34,555 nucleotides of DNA from Bacteroidales bacterium. GTDB taxonomy: Bacteria > Bacteroidota > Bacteroidia > Bacteroidales > Marinilabiliaceae. Numbering within the stretch: the stretch's first letter is position 1; every line of letters starts with the position of its first letter. The stretch lies in NCBI GenBank assembly GCA_024401415.1, contig JAKSLC010000013.1, forward strand, positions 1-34,555, written 5' to 3'. Under the pieces are notes generated by a model. That model was not told the origin of the DNA. It made no database searches and worked only from the letters and a program-made list of their open reading frames with translations. Of the stretch, positions 24,001 to 31,845 are shown one piece after another. The translations under genes and the position numbers were made by a program.

Positions 24001-25683
24001 ATTCCACAGGCTAAGGATGCTGATACCTATACAGTATACTACAAAGTAGAAGGCAACAGCAATTACAATGAGGAATCAGGCGGAAATGTATCAGCAGCTA
24101 TTGCACAGAAAGAGTTGACATTGACATGGGGTAGTACTACTTCATTCATTTACGATGGTACACCGAAGAAGCCTACACTAGATTTCGCTGGTAAGGCAGG
24201 TACAGATGATGTGACAGTAACGGTAAGCGGAGAGCAGACAAATAAGGGTAGTTACACTGCTAAGGCAATACTTGGTGGTACAGCATCAGCAAACTATAAG
24301 TTGCCAGCAGATATTTCCTTGCCATTTACAATCACCGAAGCAAATCCTACTGTAACAGCTCCAGTAGCAAATACATTGACATACAACGGTACTGCACAGA
24401 ACCTTGTAACAGCAGGATCCTGTGCAACAGGTACTATATACTATAGTACGGATGGTGTTGACGGTTGGAGTGACATGATACCTACTGGCAAGAATGCAGG
24501 TTCAGATTACGAGGTATACTATAAGGTAGAGACGACAGACGACAACTATGTTGGAGTTGCATCTACAGGCCCTATCTCAGTCACGATTGCAAAGAAGACA
24601 ATAGGTATAGAATGGTCGAATACATCATTCGTTTATGATGGTAATCCACATAAGCCTACTGCGACAGCAACCGGTAAGGAGGGTACAGATAATGTGACAG
24701 TAGTAGTAGCAGGAGAGCAGACAGAGTCGGGCACAGCGTACGTAGCAACAGCAGTATCTATTGAGGGCGCTGATGTAGACAACTATGAGCTGCCTGCGAC
24801 AGGACTTACGACTACATTCAGCATTGATAGGGAGCAAATAGCAAAGCCTGTCATTGATCTCACACAGACATTTATCTATACAGGTTCGGAGCAGACATTC
24901 TCTGTGCCAGGACCTTCAGATGCCTCAGGTTATACTATTTCAGGTAACAAGGGTACAAATGCTGGATTGTACAAGGTAGTAATTAAACTAGGAGACAACT
25001 TCTCTTGGAGTGATGGTTCAAGAGACGATATTGAGCAAGAGTGGTCTATAGCTCGTGCAGAAGTGACCTTGCCTAGTGCCGTGACATCGATATTTACTTA
25101 TGATGGTACAGACAAAGTCTTAGAGGTTACGGAAAACGACAAGTACACCATCGGTTCAGAAAATGCGACAGTAATCAATGCTGGTTCGTACGACAGGGTA
25201 GTGACACTTAATGACAAAGTCAACTATGTATGGACAGATGGTACAGATGCATCTAAGACCATAACATTTACCATCCATAAAGCAAAGGTTGACTTGCCAA
25301 CAGCTCCTACGACTCACTTTATCTTTGATGGTACGTTGCATGTTTTCGAAGTCAATACAAATAGCAACTACACAGTGGCACCTTCAAATGCTTCGGCTAT
25401 TGAAACAGGAGATTATCCTAGAACAATATCACTCAATGATACAGATAATTATGAGTGGGTTGACAGTACTACGGAAGACAAGACAATAGTATTTAAGATT
25501 GGTACAGGAACGATTGAGGAGCCATCTATACAAACCGAGTATACCTATACAGGTTCTACCATAGTATTCTTGGCAGGTAGTGAGTACGATATTATCAATG
25601 GAGAAGGTAAAGATGCCGGTAAGTATACCGTGAAAGTTACACCTAAGAGCGGTGTTACTTGGGAAGGCGGTTCTGTAGCTTAG
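18001..25683 (+). CDS. Giant repetitive surface protein, N-terminal portion, ending at an in-frame TAG
   Basis: 2560 residues before a TAG at 25681-25683; the same frame continues for about 1050 codons, so this is most likely one interrupted gene of about 3613 codons (18001-28842). Seen in order: a signal peptide (hydrophobic core about 17-33, ending near VAKA); an N-terminal region of about 530 residues with WNGLDGNGKQLPKGEY, like FlgD-type envelope domains; an SdrD B-like domain (about 571-650, GTTYFDINGNCVHDSGE); a CARDB-like stretch (about 690-820); an InlB-like repeat (about 828-910, YKANNGGTG then FMGWG); a MucBP-like segment; then from about 983 to 2279 alternating MBG-type modules (eight of each of two kinds), and from about 2280 four copies of a third module. 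The architecture is that of a T9SS-secreted adhesin, but the sorting domain lies beyond the TAG, so the truncated product would probably not be anchored. Ligand unknown. Confidence 0.85.
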   Translation: MKANKRYLMNGISRSKAFMLMLLAFSFSAIVAKAEGSIQLNPRGLTTTPKPARTLLEHKDGSKTGGITRSNPILFIAKRGETVALASSISKSYNESGTVDIIVRYPQDHKVWNFDVTPDEGYIAQPINEEAGPWYPMTGEKGNKYKPCLFKVPYDGVYEVDFMPYMDPDLTTGTRTSLPIGVEDNWLIPAASGDKNPELYQRQNIAAWDISVYDVNDKLVNGRVFAAYLALTTEEQTDKGAHYSNLYVLTQDGYQYSMNLKGIEPWGFILYADNVGLIDNGNGQTLNRNGVSTLKTLEPQGDVVTVLPDIEAKDDILTHRIFFNAPDPNIEFMHGGFPVSPQPIASIISCDFIGNTNQEDKYGTADESMGGVFSVELDRRSTYEIIIDCDKDGKFNNNINSSGFSDRVLTSAGCVGVNYLSWNGLDGNGKQLPKGEYAIQVRSHAGDFHFPMGDVENNPNGIEIKLLNALAYQSTGKDDDKQYRAWYDARKYTTHDKTTVNPEGSKAPNPLYIDMDYSNNDDISKGGFMKFTSNYGDQKIVDIWSYVVNDGRSVMLSKINLSEKGADNFAFISGTTYFDINGNCVHDSGERGVDGVTLILCDKDKKRIQKDGQDLIVKSNNGGRFAFDNIPFDATNGTTYLIEVGKKMTNGEAYSLTPKSPQKSIYREVVVKRFDNFKIDIFGSGGNDISVIAEVPLLQKSIYTGREQTLTITLKNEVDYYMVNNVVVTIDQSQLTAENILEGNIDYEIVGNKLEDETFANGIWTVPTMSGGEVRKLILKFIPIKEAASVSHEVRAYINSNNSIEANTNNNKATVTYEVKQSTAGSIVYKANNGGTGDDYIVDIPTIQDPRDNAVLKSLSATGIKAKGCMTFMGWGVNDPLKVTNLAGENIKESLVGAALPVYAIWQGDKTKYHVRHLEILSDGTKTDSNVKDEDIYDDKRVGDVVVVEQALIPGYQYITKDEPLTLECEGDNIYNIYYQFNIVLPVAVKDLVYDGTAHELVTEITPEDGVTFKYSLDGGSYNTTLPKATEAGDHIVKLQVFSGITKVHEVEFTVTIAQKELGLTWTGSTFTYDTQTHAPVATLTGIIGTDDVKAEVSGAQINVGTGYEATASLSGGKASNYKLPDEVTTTFDITRATPSMTAPVAASGLAYNALAQTLVTAGTSPTGTTIQYSLTGTDDWSPILPTGTDAGTYKVYYKLDGGANYNDIDVSLTPVTVTIAKAQLTLSVSMESWVYGAAAKTPVLSGYEGDGAQTIEYFTDAECSQKTTVANGALSSGQMPSNSGVYYIKWSVAESANYKSASATTSFEITKATATVTPPTALTLTYNGANQTLIEAGTTTGGDLMYSLDGTSWVKTLPKGKAAKTYTVYYMVSGGANYNDVAKNSVSVTIEPKQLTLTWGETTLPYTGLAQIPTVEISGVEGSDDVQVTAATAKTEVGTGYTATASISGAAAANYKLPSVVTQSFDITPIDPVLTKAPTAKTLTYNATAQNLVESGTATGGELMYSLNGTSWSASIPQGTAANSYSVYYKIAGDANHNSTEVEGPINVTIDQKTIDVEWGETNFGYDGQAHTPTATLSGVETVDKSYVSLSIEGSGTAAGTYTATATLQGTKSANYQLSTATKSTLFSIGKTTPTVTAPTVATSLVYNGTNQSLLATAGSTNGGTLKYSIDGESWTTTIPQAKAAQNYTVYYKVEGNSNYADVAAKTLNVAIAQKQLTIDWGTKTFVYDGSAHKPSPTVTGVETGDEVEVEVDGEQIIVGSSYPTKVILSGADASNYKFAAGADQTTFDITKATITITAPTAKSLTYNSEGQTLVTPATVSAGTIEYSIDNGTTWSEAVPTATNAGTYNVYYKVTGGENYDDIAKNGPIAVTIDKKELTLSWENTSFVYDGTSKVPTALLSGKYGTDEVGVTVTGEHIDAGIYTATASSLTGAAASNYKLPTTNIVSFEIKKATPAVTMPVAASDLVYDGIMQDLIATAATTTGGTLKYSLDGSTWMTTIPQAKDADTYTVYYKVEGNSNYNEESGGNVSAAIAQKELTLTWGSTTSFIYDGTPKKPTLDFAGKAGTDDVTVTVSGEQTNKGSYTAKAILGGTASANYKLPADISLPFTITEANPTVTAPVANTLTYNGTAQNLVTAGSCATGTIYYSTDGVDGWSDMIPTGKNAGSDYEVYYKVETTDDNYVGVASTGPISVTIAKKTIGIEWSNTSFVYDGNPHKPTATATGKEGTDNVTVVVAGEQTESGTAYVATAVSIEGADVDNYELPATGLTTTFSIDREQIAKPVIDLTQTFIYTGSEQTFSVPGPSDASGYTISGNKGTNAGLYKVVIKLGDNFSWSDGSRDDIEQEWSIARAEVTLPSAVTSIFTYDGTDKVLEVTENDKYTIGSENATVINAGSYDRVVTLNDKVNYVWTDGTDASKTITFTIHKAKVDLPTAPTTHFIFDGTLHVFEVNTNSNYTVAPSNASAIETGDYPRTISLNDTDNYEWVDSTTEDKTIVFKIGTGTIEEPSIQTEYTYTGSTIVFLAGSEYDIINGEGKDAGKYTVKVTPKSGVTWEGGSVA
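20950..24837 (+). repeat. Alternating MBG-type A/B module array inside the giant gene
   Basis: By eye there are eight A modules (hallmarks LTYNGTAQ.LV, YSLDGTSW, YTVYYKV.G..NY) alternating with eight B modules (hallmarks LTWG.T.F.YDG..H.PTA, TATASL.G..ASNYKLP), each about 75-85 residues. The second B module (near 21680-21950) is divergent. Two A modules (near 22920-23100 and 23880-24080) are almost identical over YSLDG...TTIPQAK...YTVYYKVEGNSNY, suggesting a recent duplication of a multi-module block. Confidence 0.7.
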
Positions 25684-28320
25684 CTAACATACGAAGTAGA
25701 AATTTTACCTGCCAAGGTAGACAAGCCTACAGTTGTTCAGACAGAGTTTATCTGGAATGGAAGTGAGTATAATTTCAATGTTGCAGAGAATGAAGGCTAT
25801 ACTATAACAGGAGCGACAAAGGGTACAGAGATAGCAGACTATCCTGTAACCATAGCACTTAAGTCAAACTATATATGGAGCGACGATACATCGGCAGATA
25901 TAAACGAGACATTCAAGATTAAGCACATAGTAATCAATGTTCCAGCTGCTGATGAAACAGAGTTCACATACGATGGTAACGACAAGACGTACAATATTCC
26001 TGATAATGATGCGTATGATGTTGTCAACAATGTTCAGGAATATGCAGGCAAGTATATAGTAAGTGTATCACTCAAGGATGATGTGCACTATATATGGAAC
26101 GACAATACGAATGATACCAAGATATACGATTTCATAATCGCGAAGATTTTGGTTCCAATTCCAGTCCCGGAGTATACAACATTTATATTTGATGGCAGTG
26201 CCAAGACATTTGCGATTCCGCAAGATGAGCTAGGCAGGTACGTCATAGAAGATGAGAATGCGACAGGTACATTGGTAGGCACATACGACAGAACAGTAAT
26301 ACTTTGTGATTTTGTCAACTATGCTTGGGAAGATGGTCTTGCGGAAGCGACACGTACCATAACATTTACAATCACTACTGGCAGTGTGGAAAAACCAATA
26401 GTAGAGACAGAGCATACGTATACGGGTCTGCCAATTACCCTTGTTCCTGAGAATAATGCTTATACAGTAGCAGATGGAGTACAGACAGACGCTGGAGAAT
26501 ATGATGTAGTGCTGACACTAAATGAAGGTTATACCTGGGTAGGAGGTTCTACAGATCCAGAGGTAATACATGTGACAATTAATCCTGCTCAAGTTGCGAA
26601 GCCAGAGATAACAGTTACAGAGTTTACGTACGATGGTACAGAATTTGATTTCAACATTGTAGAGAATTCTGGATATACTATTGAGGGAGCTACAAAGGGA
26701 ACAGAACCAGATGAGTACACAGTAAAAGTAACGCCAAAGAGCAATTATGTCTGGTCAGACGGCAGCGGAACTGATACAGAAACATATAAGTTCTATATAA
26801 ACAAGATACAAGTAGCAGTTCCTGTAAAAGACGAAACCGAATTTACATACGACGGCAATGAGAAGACGTATACCATTCTTGCAAACAGTGCATATACGGT
26901 AACAGGCAATGTTCAGACTGGTGCTGGTAAGCATACGGTAAGTGTTTCGTTGAATGATGTTGTGCACTATGTCTGGGCAGATGGTAAGTCGGAAGACAAG
27001 ACATACGACTTCAATATTGCTAAGGCGAAAGTTGAAGTTCCTGTAGTAACAGACGATGCATTTGCCTACGATGGAACAGAAAAGCTGTTTGTTATACCAT
27101 CAGATCCAGAAAACCGCTACATAGTTGGCGCTACAAATGCTTCTGCGACTGAGGTCGGTGTTTACCCACGAACAGTTGCCCTTGCAGACAAGAACAATCA
27201 CGAGTGGCCTACAGGAACATCGGAAGACTTGACATATACATTTACTATTACAGATGGCACAGTAGACGAGCCTGTAGTACAAGATACGTACACATATACA
27301 GGCATGCCAATAGTATTTGTTCCGCAGAGCAGTTTGTACAGTGTCGTTGACGGTACACAGACAAATGTTGGCGAATACACGATATATGTAACTCTTAATT
27401 CTGGTTATACATGGAGCGATGGCGGTACAGATACCAAGACATATAAGGTATCTATAGTTCCAATGCCTATAGAAAAGCCAGAGCTTGTCCCTGGCAAGTA
27501 CACATACAATGGAGAAATTCATGTGTTCGACATTCCTGTAGGTCCTTACGTTATAACGGGAGATACAGAAGGAATGAATGCTGGAGAGTATACATTATCG
27601 TTGGTTCCTGATGCAAATCATATATGGTCGGACAATTCAAGAGATGAGTTGATGATTACAAATGTGATAGACAAGGCCATAATTGCTATACCTGTAGTAC
27701 CTCAGACAACATTTATCTATGATGGAACGGAGAAAAAGTTCGAGATACCATCAGGTGAAGGATATGTAGTTGGTGAGGAGAATGCTAGTGGCACGGAGAG
27801 CAAGACATACGATAGGGTAGTATCACTGACAGATAAAGACAACACCATGTGGTCGGATGGTACTTCAGAAGATATAGTAATAACCTTTACTATTGGTGAC
27901 GGAACAGTAGAAATACCTGCTGCAGGAGAATATACCTACACAGGAGAACCTATCACACTCATTCCAGAGAAGGTAGAGTATAAGGTTGAAGGTGGAGTAC
28001 AGACAAATGCCGGCAAATATGAGGTAAAGTTGACACTTACAGCTGGCTTCAAGTGGTCAGATGGAACCAATGATTCCAAGATTGTAGTAGTGACGATTAA
28101 TCCAGCCAAGGTTGACAAGCCAGTAGTTACAAGCGTTAGTTTCCCATACGACGGTGAATCTCATGGCATCAAGATTGCGGAGAATATTGCTTATGAGATT
28201 TCTGGAGATAAGGAGGCAACCGAGCCTGGTACGTACATAGTGATTGTGACTCTGAACCCAAATTATATTTGGTCGGATGGTTCAGATGAGGCTCAGACAT
28301 ACTCATTTGTGATTGAAGAA
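24838..28320 (+). repeat. Array of 16 Ig-like modules in an ordered higher-order pattern
   Basis: Sixteen modules of about 65-80 residues, each with a core like V-x-P...(E/T)FTYDG and a final W(S/T/A)DG. They fall into four subtypes: alpha (GYTI.G..KGT), beta (V..NVQ..AGK), gamma (ENA...G.YDR.V.L.D..NY.W) and delta (EYTYTG.PI.L). Their order is alpha-gamma-gamma-delta, alpha-beta-gamma-delta, alpha-beta-gamma-delta, alpha-gamma-delta, alpha. The in-frame TAG falls at the end of the fourth module. Confidence 0.65.
25681..25683 (+). other. In-frame TAG inside the giant repeat protein
   Basis: The codons read GGT TCT GTA GCT TAG CTA ACA TAC, where the flanking residues match the end of an Ig-like module (compare GGSTDPEVIHVTI in a sister module). 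The frame is open on both sides for thousands of bases, so the TAG is the only interruption. Confidence 0.85.
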
Positions 28321-28842
28321 AAAGAAGAACCAGAGAACCCTGAAAAACCAGAGATGGAACGTCTAAGTGCATCGTACATCAAGCTTATGTGGGACGATGT
28401 CCTTGTGGTTGACAACGCAGGAAATCTATTTACATCATATCAGTGGTATAGAGATGGCGCTATTATTAATGGAGCCAACGAGCAGTTCTACTGTGAGCGA
28501 GGAGGAGTGAATGGTTCGTATGAAGTTATAGTTAAGACTACAGATGGTAAGGAGTACATCATAGGGCCTGCAGTTTATAAGCTACAGACTACAGCTCTTA
28601 ACGTAACAGTAAATCCAAATCCAATACATACAGGAGAGGCATTCTCTATAGTGGTAGATGGGTTGTCTGAATCGGAGATGCAAAATGCGGTTGTAAGGAT
28701 ATATAGCCTGTCATCTGCAGTAGTATTCTCATCAGAAAAAGTAGAACATATAAATCAGGTAGTGCTCCCTTCTTCTGGTGCTCATGTAGTATCGGTAGTA
28801 TCAGGAAATAAGAAGGCAACAGTGAAGATCCTTGTTGAGTAA
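25684..28842 (+). pseudogene. Giant surface protein, C-terminal portion after the in-frame TAG (with T9SS sorting domain)
   Basis: The frame of the 18001 gene continues uninterrupted from 25684 to the TAA at 28840-28842, and its sequence (LTYEVEILPAKVDKP onward) is the direct continuation of the repeat that stops at the TAG. The first plausible restart codon is a GTG at 26083, in the middle of a module (919 residues from there), with no signal peptide or promoter, so independent secretion is not expected. It holds twelve more Ig-like modules, a short Glu/Pro-rich linker, an Ig-like domain (SYQWYRDGAIINGA) and a C-terminal domain of about 84 residues (NPNPIHTGEAFSIVV...VRIYSLSSAVVFSS...VKILVE) typical of T9SS type A sorting. 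Either the gene is a recent pseudogene, the TAG is sometimes read through, or the base is an error. A single change (for example CAG, GAG or AAG to TAG) would explain it. Confidence 0.75.
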
Positions 28843-28867
28843 TCCAACGTAATAATAATATAGTAGG

Positions 28868-29800
28868 ATGAACAAGATTTTAGGCATATTAATTATAGGG
28901 TTACTATTGGACGCGCCAGAAATGGCAAATGCCCAATGGAAGACTGGAGGGAAAACGAACAACGCTCTATTGTTTGGTGATGATCAATACATCAGCGGTT
29001 CATTGAGTGGAGGGTTAAGTTCAATATACTTTAAGAGTAGCGATTCTGACAGAAAGTTTGGAGGTGGAGGTTCATTTAATGTTGATTACAACCATTTTCT
29101 GAGCAATAACTGGGGTTTCTCGGCAGGACTTGGAGTACAGTTGAGTAACAGTACAGCATCATTGGATGGCACATTGAAGTATGATACCTATGACGAAATC
29201 AACAAGCAAGACTTCACGTATATCATTGTTATGAAGAACTGGGAAGAGCAACAGCGTTGTATTAACGTTGAGATGCCTCTTGGTGCTCTGTTCAGAATGC
29301 CGTTAACCTCAAGTCTCTCACTTGTTGCAGGAGCTGGTATGAAGTTGTATTTCCCATTCAAGACGAAGTATGAAGTAAAGGATGGAGAGTACGAGACCAC
29401 GGGTTATTATCCAGAAACGAATGTGACGATACACGATTTGGAGCATCATGGTTTTACGATAGATAAGCCACGCCCAACGGGAGATATAGCGACAAAAGGG
29501 TTAGGATTCTCATTGTACTACGATGTGAGTGTTGTAGCAAAGATTACACCTAGTATATATTTATTCGGAGGTATTTACAGTTCGATAGGTCTGTCGGACA
29601 TGGCAAAGAATCATGATGGAGCCATGTTGAATACAGACCGGACATATAAGAGCCTTATGGAGTCGGGGGTGATAGATAAGGTTAATCTTCGAAATATTGG
29701 TTTGCGTGTTGGCGTGAAGATACCATTAAAGCAGGGCTCAAAAAATAAAGTTTATAACGCTCCCTCTCGTAACTCATGGGGAAAGGTGAATTTCAAGTAG
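28868..29800 (+). CDS. Outer-membrane beta-barrel protein
   Basis: A 310-residue protein with a signal peptide (MNKILGILIIGLLL..., cleavage probably after ANA, before QW) and many alternating, aromatic-bounded beta strands (YISGSLSGGLSSIYF, WGFSAGLGVQLS, SLVAGAGMKLYF, IYLFGGIYSSIGL, NIGLRVGVKIPL), consistent with an 8- to 12-strand outer-membrane barrel of the OmpA/OmpW-like type. It follows the giant surface gene by 25 bases with no terminator between, so the two are likely co-transcribed. In gliding Bacteroidetes, giant adhesins such as SprB are paired with a downstream PorP/SprF barrel. This protein occupies that position but lacks obvious PorP/SprF motifs, so the parallel is only in gene order. 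The stop is TAG TAG in tandem. Confidence 0.75.
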   Translation: MNKILGILIIGLLLDAPEMANAQWKTGGKTNNALLFGDDQYISGSLSGGLSSIYFKSSDSDRKFGGGGSFNVDYNHFLSNNWGFSAGLGVQLSNSTASLDGTLKYDTYDEINKQDFTYIIVMKNWEEQQRCINVEMPLGALFRMPLTSSLSLVAGAGMKLYFPFKTKYEVKDGEYETTGYYPETNVTIHDLEHHGFTIDKPRPTGDIATKGLGFSLYYDVSVVAKITPSIYLFGGIYSSIGLSDMAKNHDGAMLNTDRTYKSLMESGVIDKVNLRNIGLRVGVKIPLKQGSKNKVYNAPSRNSWGKVNFK

Positions 29801-29874
29801 TAGAAACACAATATGTTGGTGTTTTAAGAAAAAGGGTGTAATGTCTCTGGTGGCATGTAGGTTAGTGGGTAAAA

Positions 29875-29910
29875 AAAGATGTACTTCCTGTTGCTTGGAA
29901 GTACATCTTT
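29875..29910. terminator. Bidirectional terminator between convergent genes
   Basis: A 14-base-pair perfect stem (29875-29888 with 29897-29910) with an eight-base loop, A's on the left and T's on the right. It lies between the stop of the barrel gene (29800) and that of the minus-strand esterase (29930) and can terminate both. Confidence 0.85.
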
Positions 29911-29929
29911 ATTGTTTGTAGTAAGTTTT

Positions 29930-31810
29930 TTACCAATTATCGGTGCGGAAAGGAGATGCCAATAGACCATCTTTATTCATTAGGTTGGCGTCTACAGGGT
30001 TGTTGCTCCATGCGTAGCGTACTGCTACTGGTTCCTTTATTTCGTCGGCTGAGACTACTACGGTGTTTCCTTTAATAACAGCCTTTGCCCAAACGAATTT
30101 CTTGTCTGCACCGGCGATAGCAAAATGCTTAAGTTCTTCTCCATTGCGAGACTTGAGACCCTTGCCTGTTTCGGTGAAGGAGATGATTATCTTGTTGCCC
30201 TGAACCTTCATATCCTTGTAGCGTGGCCCTGATGCCTGAAGTTTAGACTCTCCATAAACCAGTTTTCGTGCGCCAAGAATGAGACGTTGAGCGATAGACT
30301 TTTTATCGAGAGGGTGAATATCATTCCATTCACCTACGTCGTATGTCGTAGCCATAGCTGTATTAGCTACATTCTGACCTACAGTAAACTGAGCCTCACG
30401 AAGACGTGCCCAATCTGAATCTACAGGCTCCTTTGTTAGCTCCATGTAATTTGGAAGCTGAACAAGTAGGAAAGGAATATTAGGCTTGTTGAGTACAGTT
30501 CTCCAATTGTTTATGAGATTTGTCAAAAGGGTACTATACTGGTTGGCGCGGCCTGCATTATTTTCTCCCTGATACCATACTACTCCGCAAACTTGATAAT
30601 CGCGAATAGGGTAGATCATACCATTATATAGGCCTGAACCCTTTTGTTTAGTGTCAGCACGCTTGAATAGGTCTCTGTCGGCATTCATATTGAAGCCAAT
30701 ATTGTACTTCCATTCACCTTCTAGAGAGATAGTTTCGGCGTCACACTGAATCTTGTATGGCTTATCCTTAACTATCTCGCCATTGCCACCCATGGCTGTC
30801 AGCTTGAGGGTAACAACATTTTTGCCAGCCTTAAGTACGCCAGCAGGAATGTCATATTTGCGAGGAGGACCGAAATAAGCTGTTGTGCCTACAAGAGTGC
30901 CATTGACCCAAACGGAGTCGCAGTCTTGCATACGTCCCATGAAAATCTTAGCATGTCGACCGGCAGCTGCCTCTGACACATTTACTTCTTTACGGTACCA
31001 AATGGAGCCATGAGTGCTGTTTAATCCAGCCTCATACCAAGTATTAGGAACGATAGTTGTCTTCCACTGAGAATCGTCAAAGTCGGGTTTCATCCATTTG
31101 CCGCAACCCTTGTCTGTTGTCATCTCGTTAAGAGCAGCTACAGCCTCATTGTCTACGAGAAGATGAGGAAACTCCTTAAGATATTGCTGATCTATCCAGC
31201 ACTCAATATCTGTACCTCCCTTAGCAGATGCGATGATACCTACTGGGACTTTGGTGTAATTGTATATTTCAAAGGCCATGAAATACTCAAGAGCAGCCCA
31301 ATTCATAACTTCTGAAGATACTGCAGAATACCATTTGCCGCCAGGGTTGATGTCCTTCTGCTTCTTGGCTGGGGTGTCTTGATAAGGAACTTTGAAGTAT
31401 CTCACCATGTGATTGTTAGATACCTCTATCTCAGGGAACCGCTCAGTGAGGCGGTTTACGGGAGTCTCTTGGTTAGACTGTCCGCTGAAGAGCCATACAT
31501 CGCCTACAAGTACATCACGAAGAACGATGTTGTTTACCTCCATGATAAACGGACCGCCAGGGGTTTGTTTAGGCAGAGTGAGTTGCCATGTTCCATCTTG
31601 CTTAGTCTGGGTCTCGAAATACTGACCTCTGAATCTGACTGTTACCCATTCGCCAGGATTGGCCCACCCCCAGATAGGGAGTTCCACATTGCGCTGAAGA
31701 ACCATCTTGTCAGCCACTAAACCAGGCAAGCGTACAGCAGCCTGAGCGACGAAAGAGGTAAGAATGGCGCATAATAGGGTGCATAGAACCCCTTTAGAAA
31801 ATTTAGTCAT
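29930..31810 (-). CDS. Sialate O-acetylesterase family protein with inserted sugar-binding-like domain
   Basis: A 626-residue secreted SGNH-type esterase. Seen: a signal peptide ending near AQA (residue 24), an N-terminal beta domain (about 25-95, LPGLVADKMVLQRN...PIWGWA), the nucleophile motif FSGQSNQE (Ser112), the block WYQGENNA, and DIHP with catalytic His499 and Asp497. Between the GQSN block and WYQGEN is an insert of about 150 residues (WMKPDFDDSQWKTT...WYRKEV...VWVNGTLVG) that looks like a galactose-binding jelly-roll as in GH2 enzymes, common in this family. The family removes O-acetyl groups from sialic acids, though many Bacteroidetes members act on other acetylated glycans. Usual members read GQSNM; here Gln follows. 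It lies 35 bases downstream of the rel gene and may be transcribed with it. Confidence 0.88.
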   Translation of the reverse strand: MTKFSKGVLCTLLCAILTSFVAQAAVRLPGLVADKMVLQRNVELPIWGWANPGEWVTVRFRGQYFETQTKQDGTWQLTLPKQTPGGPFIMEVNNIVLRDVLVGDVWLFSGQSNQETPVNRLTERFPEIEVSNNHMVRYFKVPYQDTPAKKQKDINPGGKWYSAVSSEVMNWAALEYFMAFEIYNYTKVPVGIIASAKGGTDIECWIDQQYLKEFPHLLVDNEAVAALNEMTTDKGCGKWMKPDFDDSQWKTTIVPNTWYEAGLNSTHGSIWYRKEVNVSEAAAGRHAKIFMGRMQDCDSVWVNGTLVGTTAYFGPPRKYDIPAGVLKAGKNVVTLKLTAMGGNGEIVKDKPYKIQCDAETISLEGEWKYNIGFNMNADRDLFKRADTKQKGSGLYNGMIYPIRDYQVCGVVWYQGENNAGRANQYSTLLTNLINNWRTVLNKPNIPFLLVQLPNYMELTKEPVDSDWARLREAQFTVGQNVANTAMATTYDVGEWNDIHPLDKKSIAQRLILGARKLVYGESKLQASGPRYKDMKVQGNKIIISFTETGKGLKSRNGEELKHFAIAGADKKFVWAKAVIKGNTVVVSADEIKEPVAVRYAWSNNPVDANLMNKDGLLASPFRTDNW

Positions 31811-31845
31811 AAACTGTTGTTTGTTGTATGTGAATCGGTTATTCG

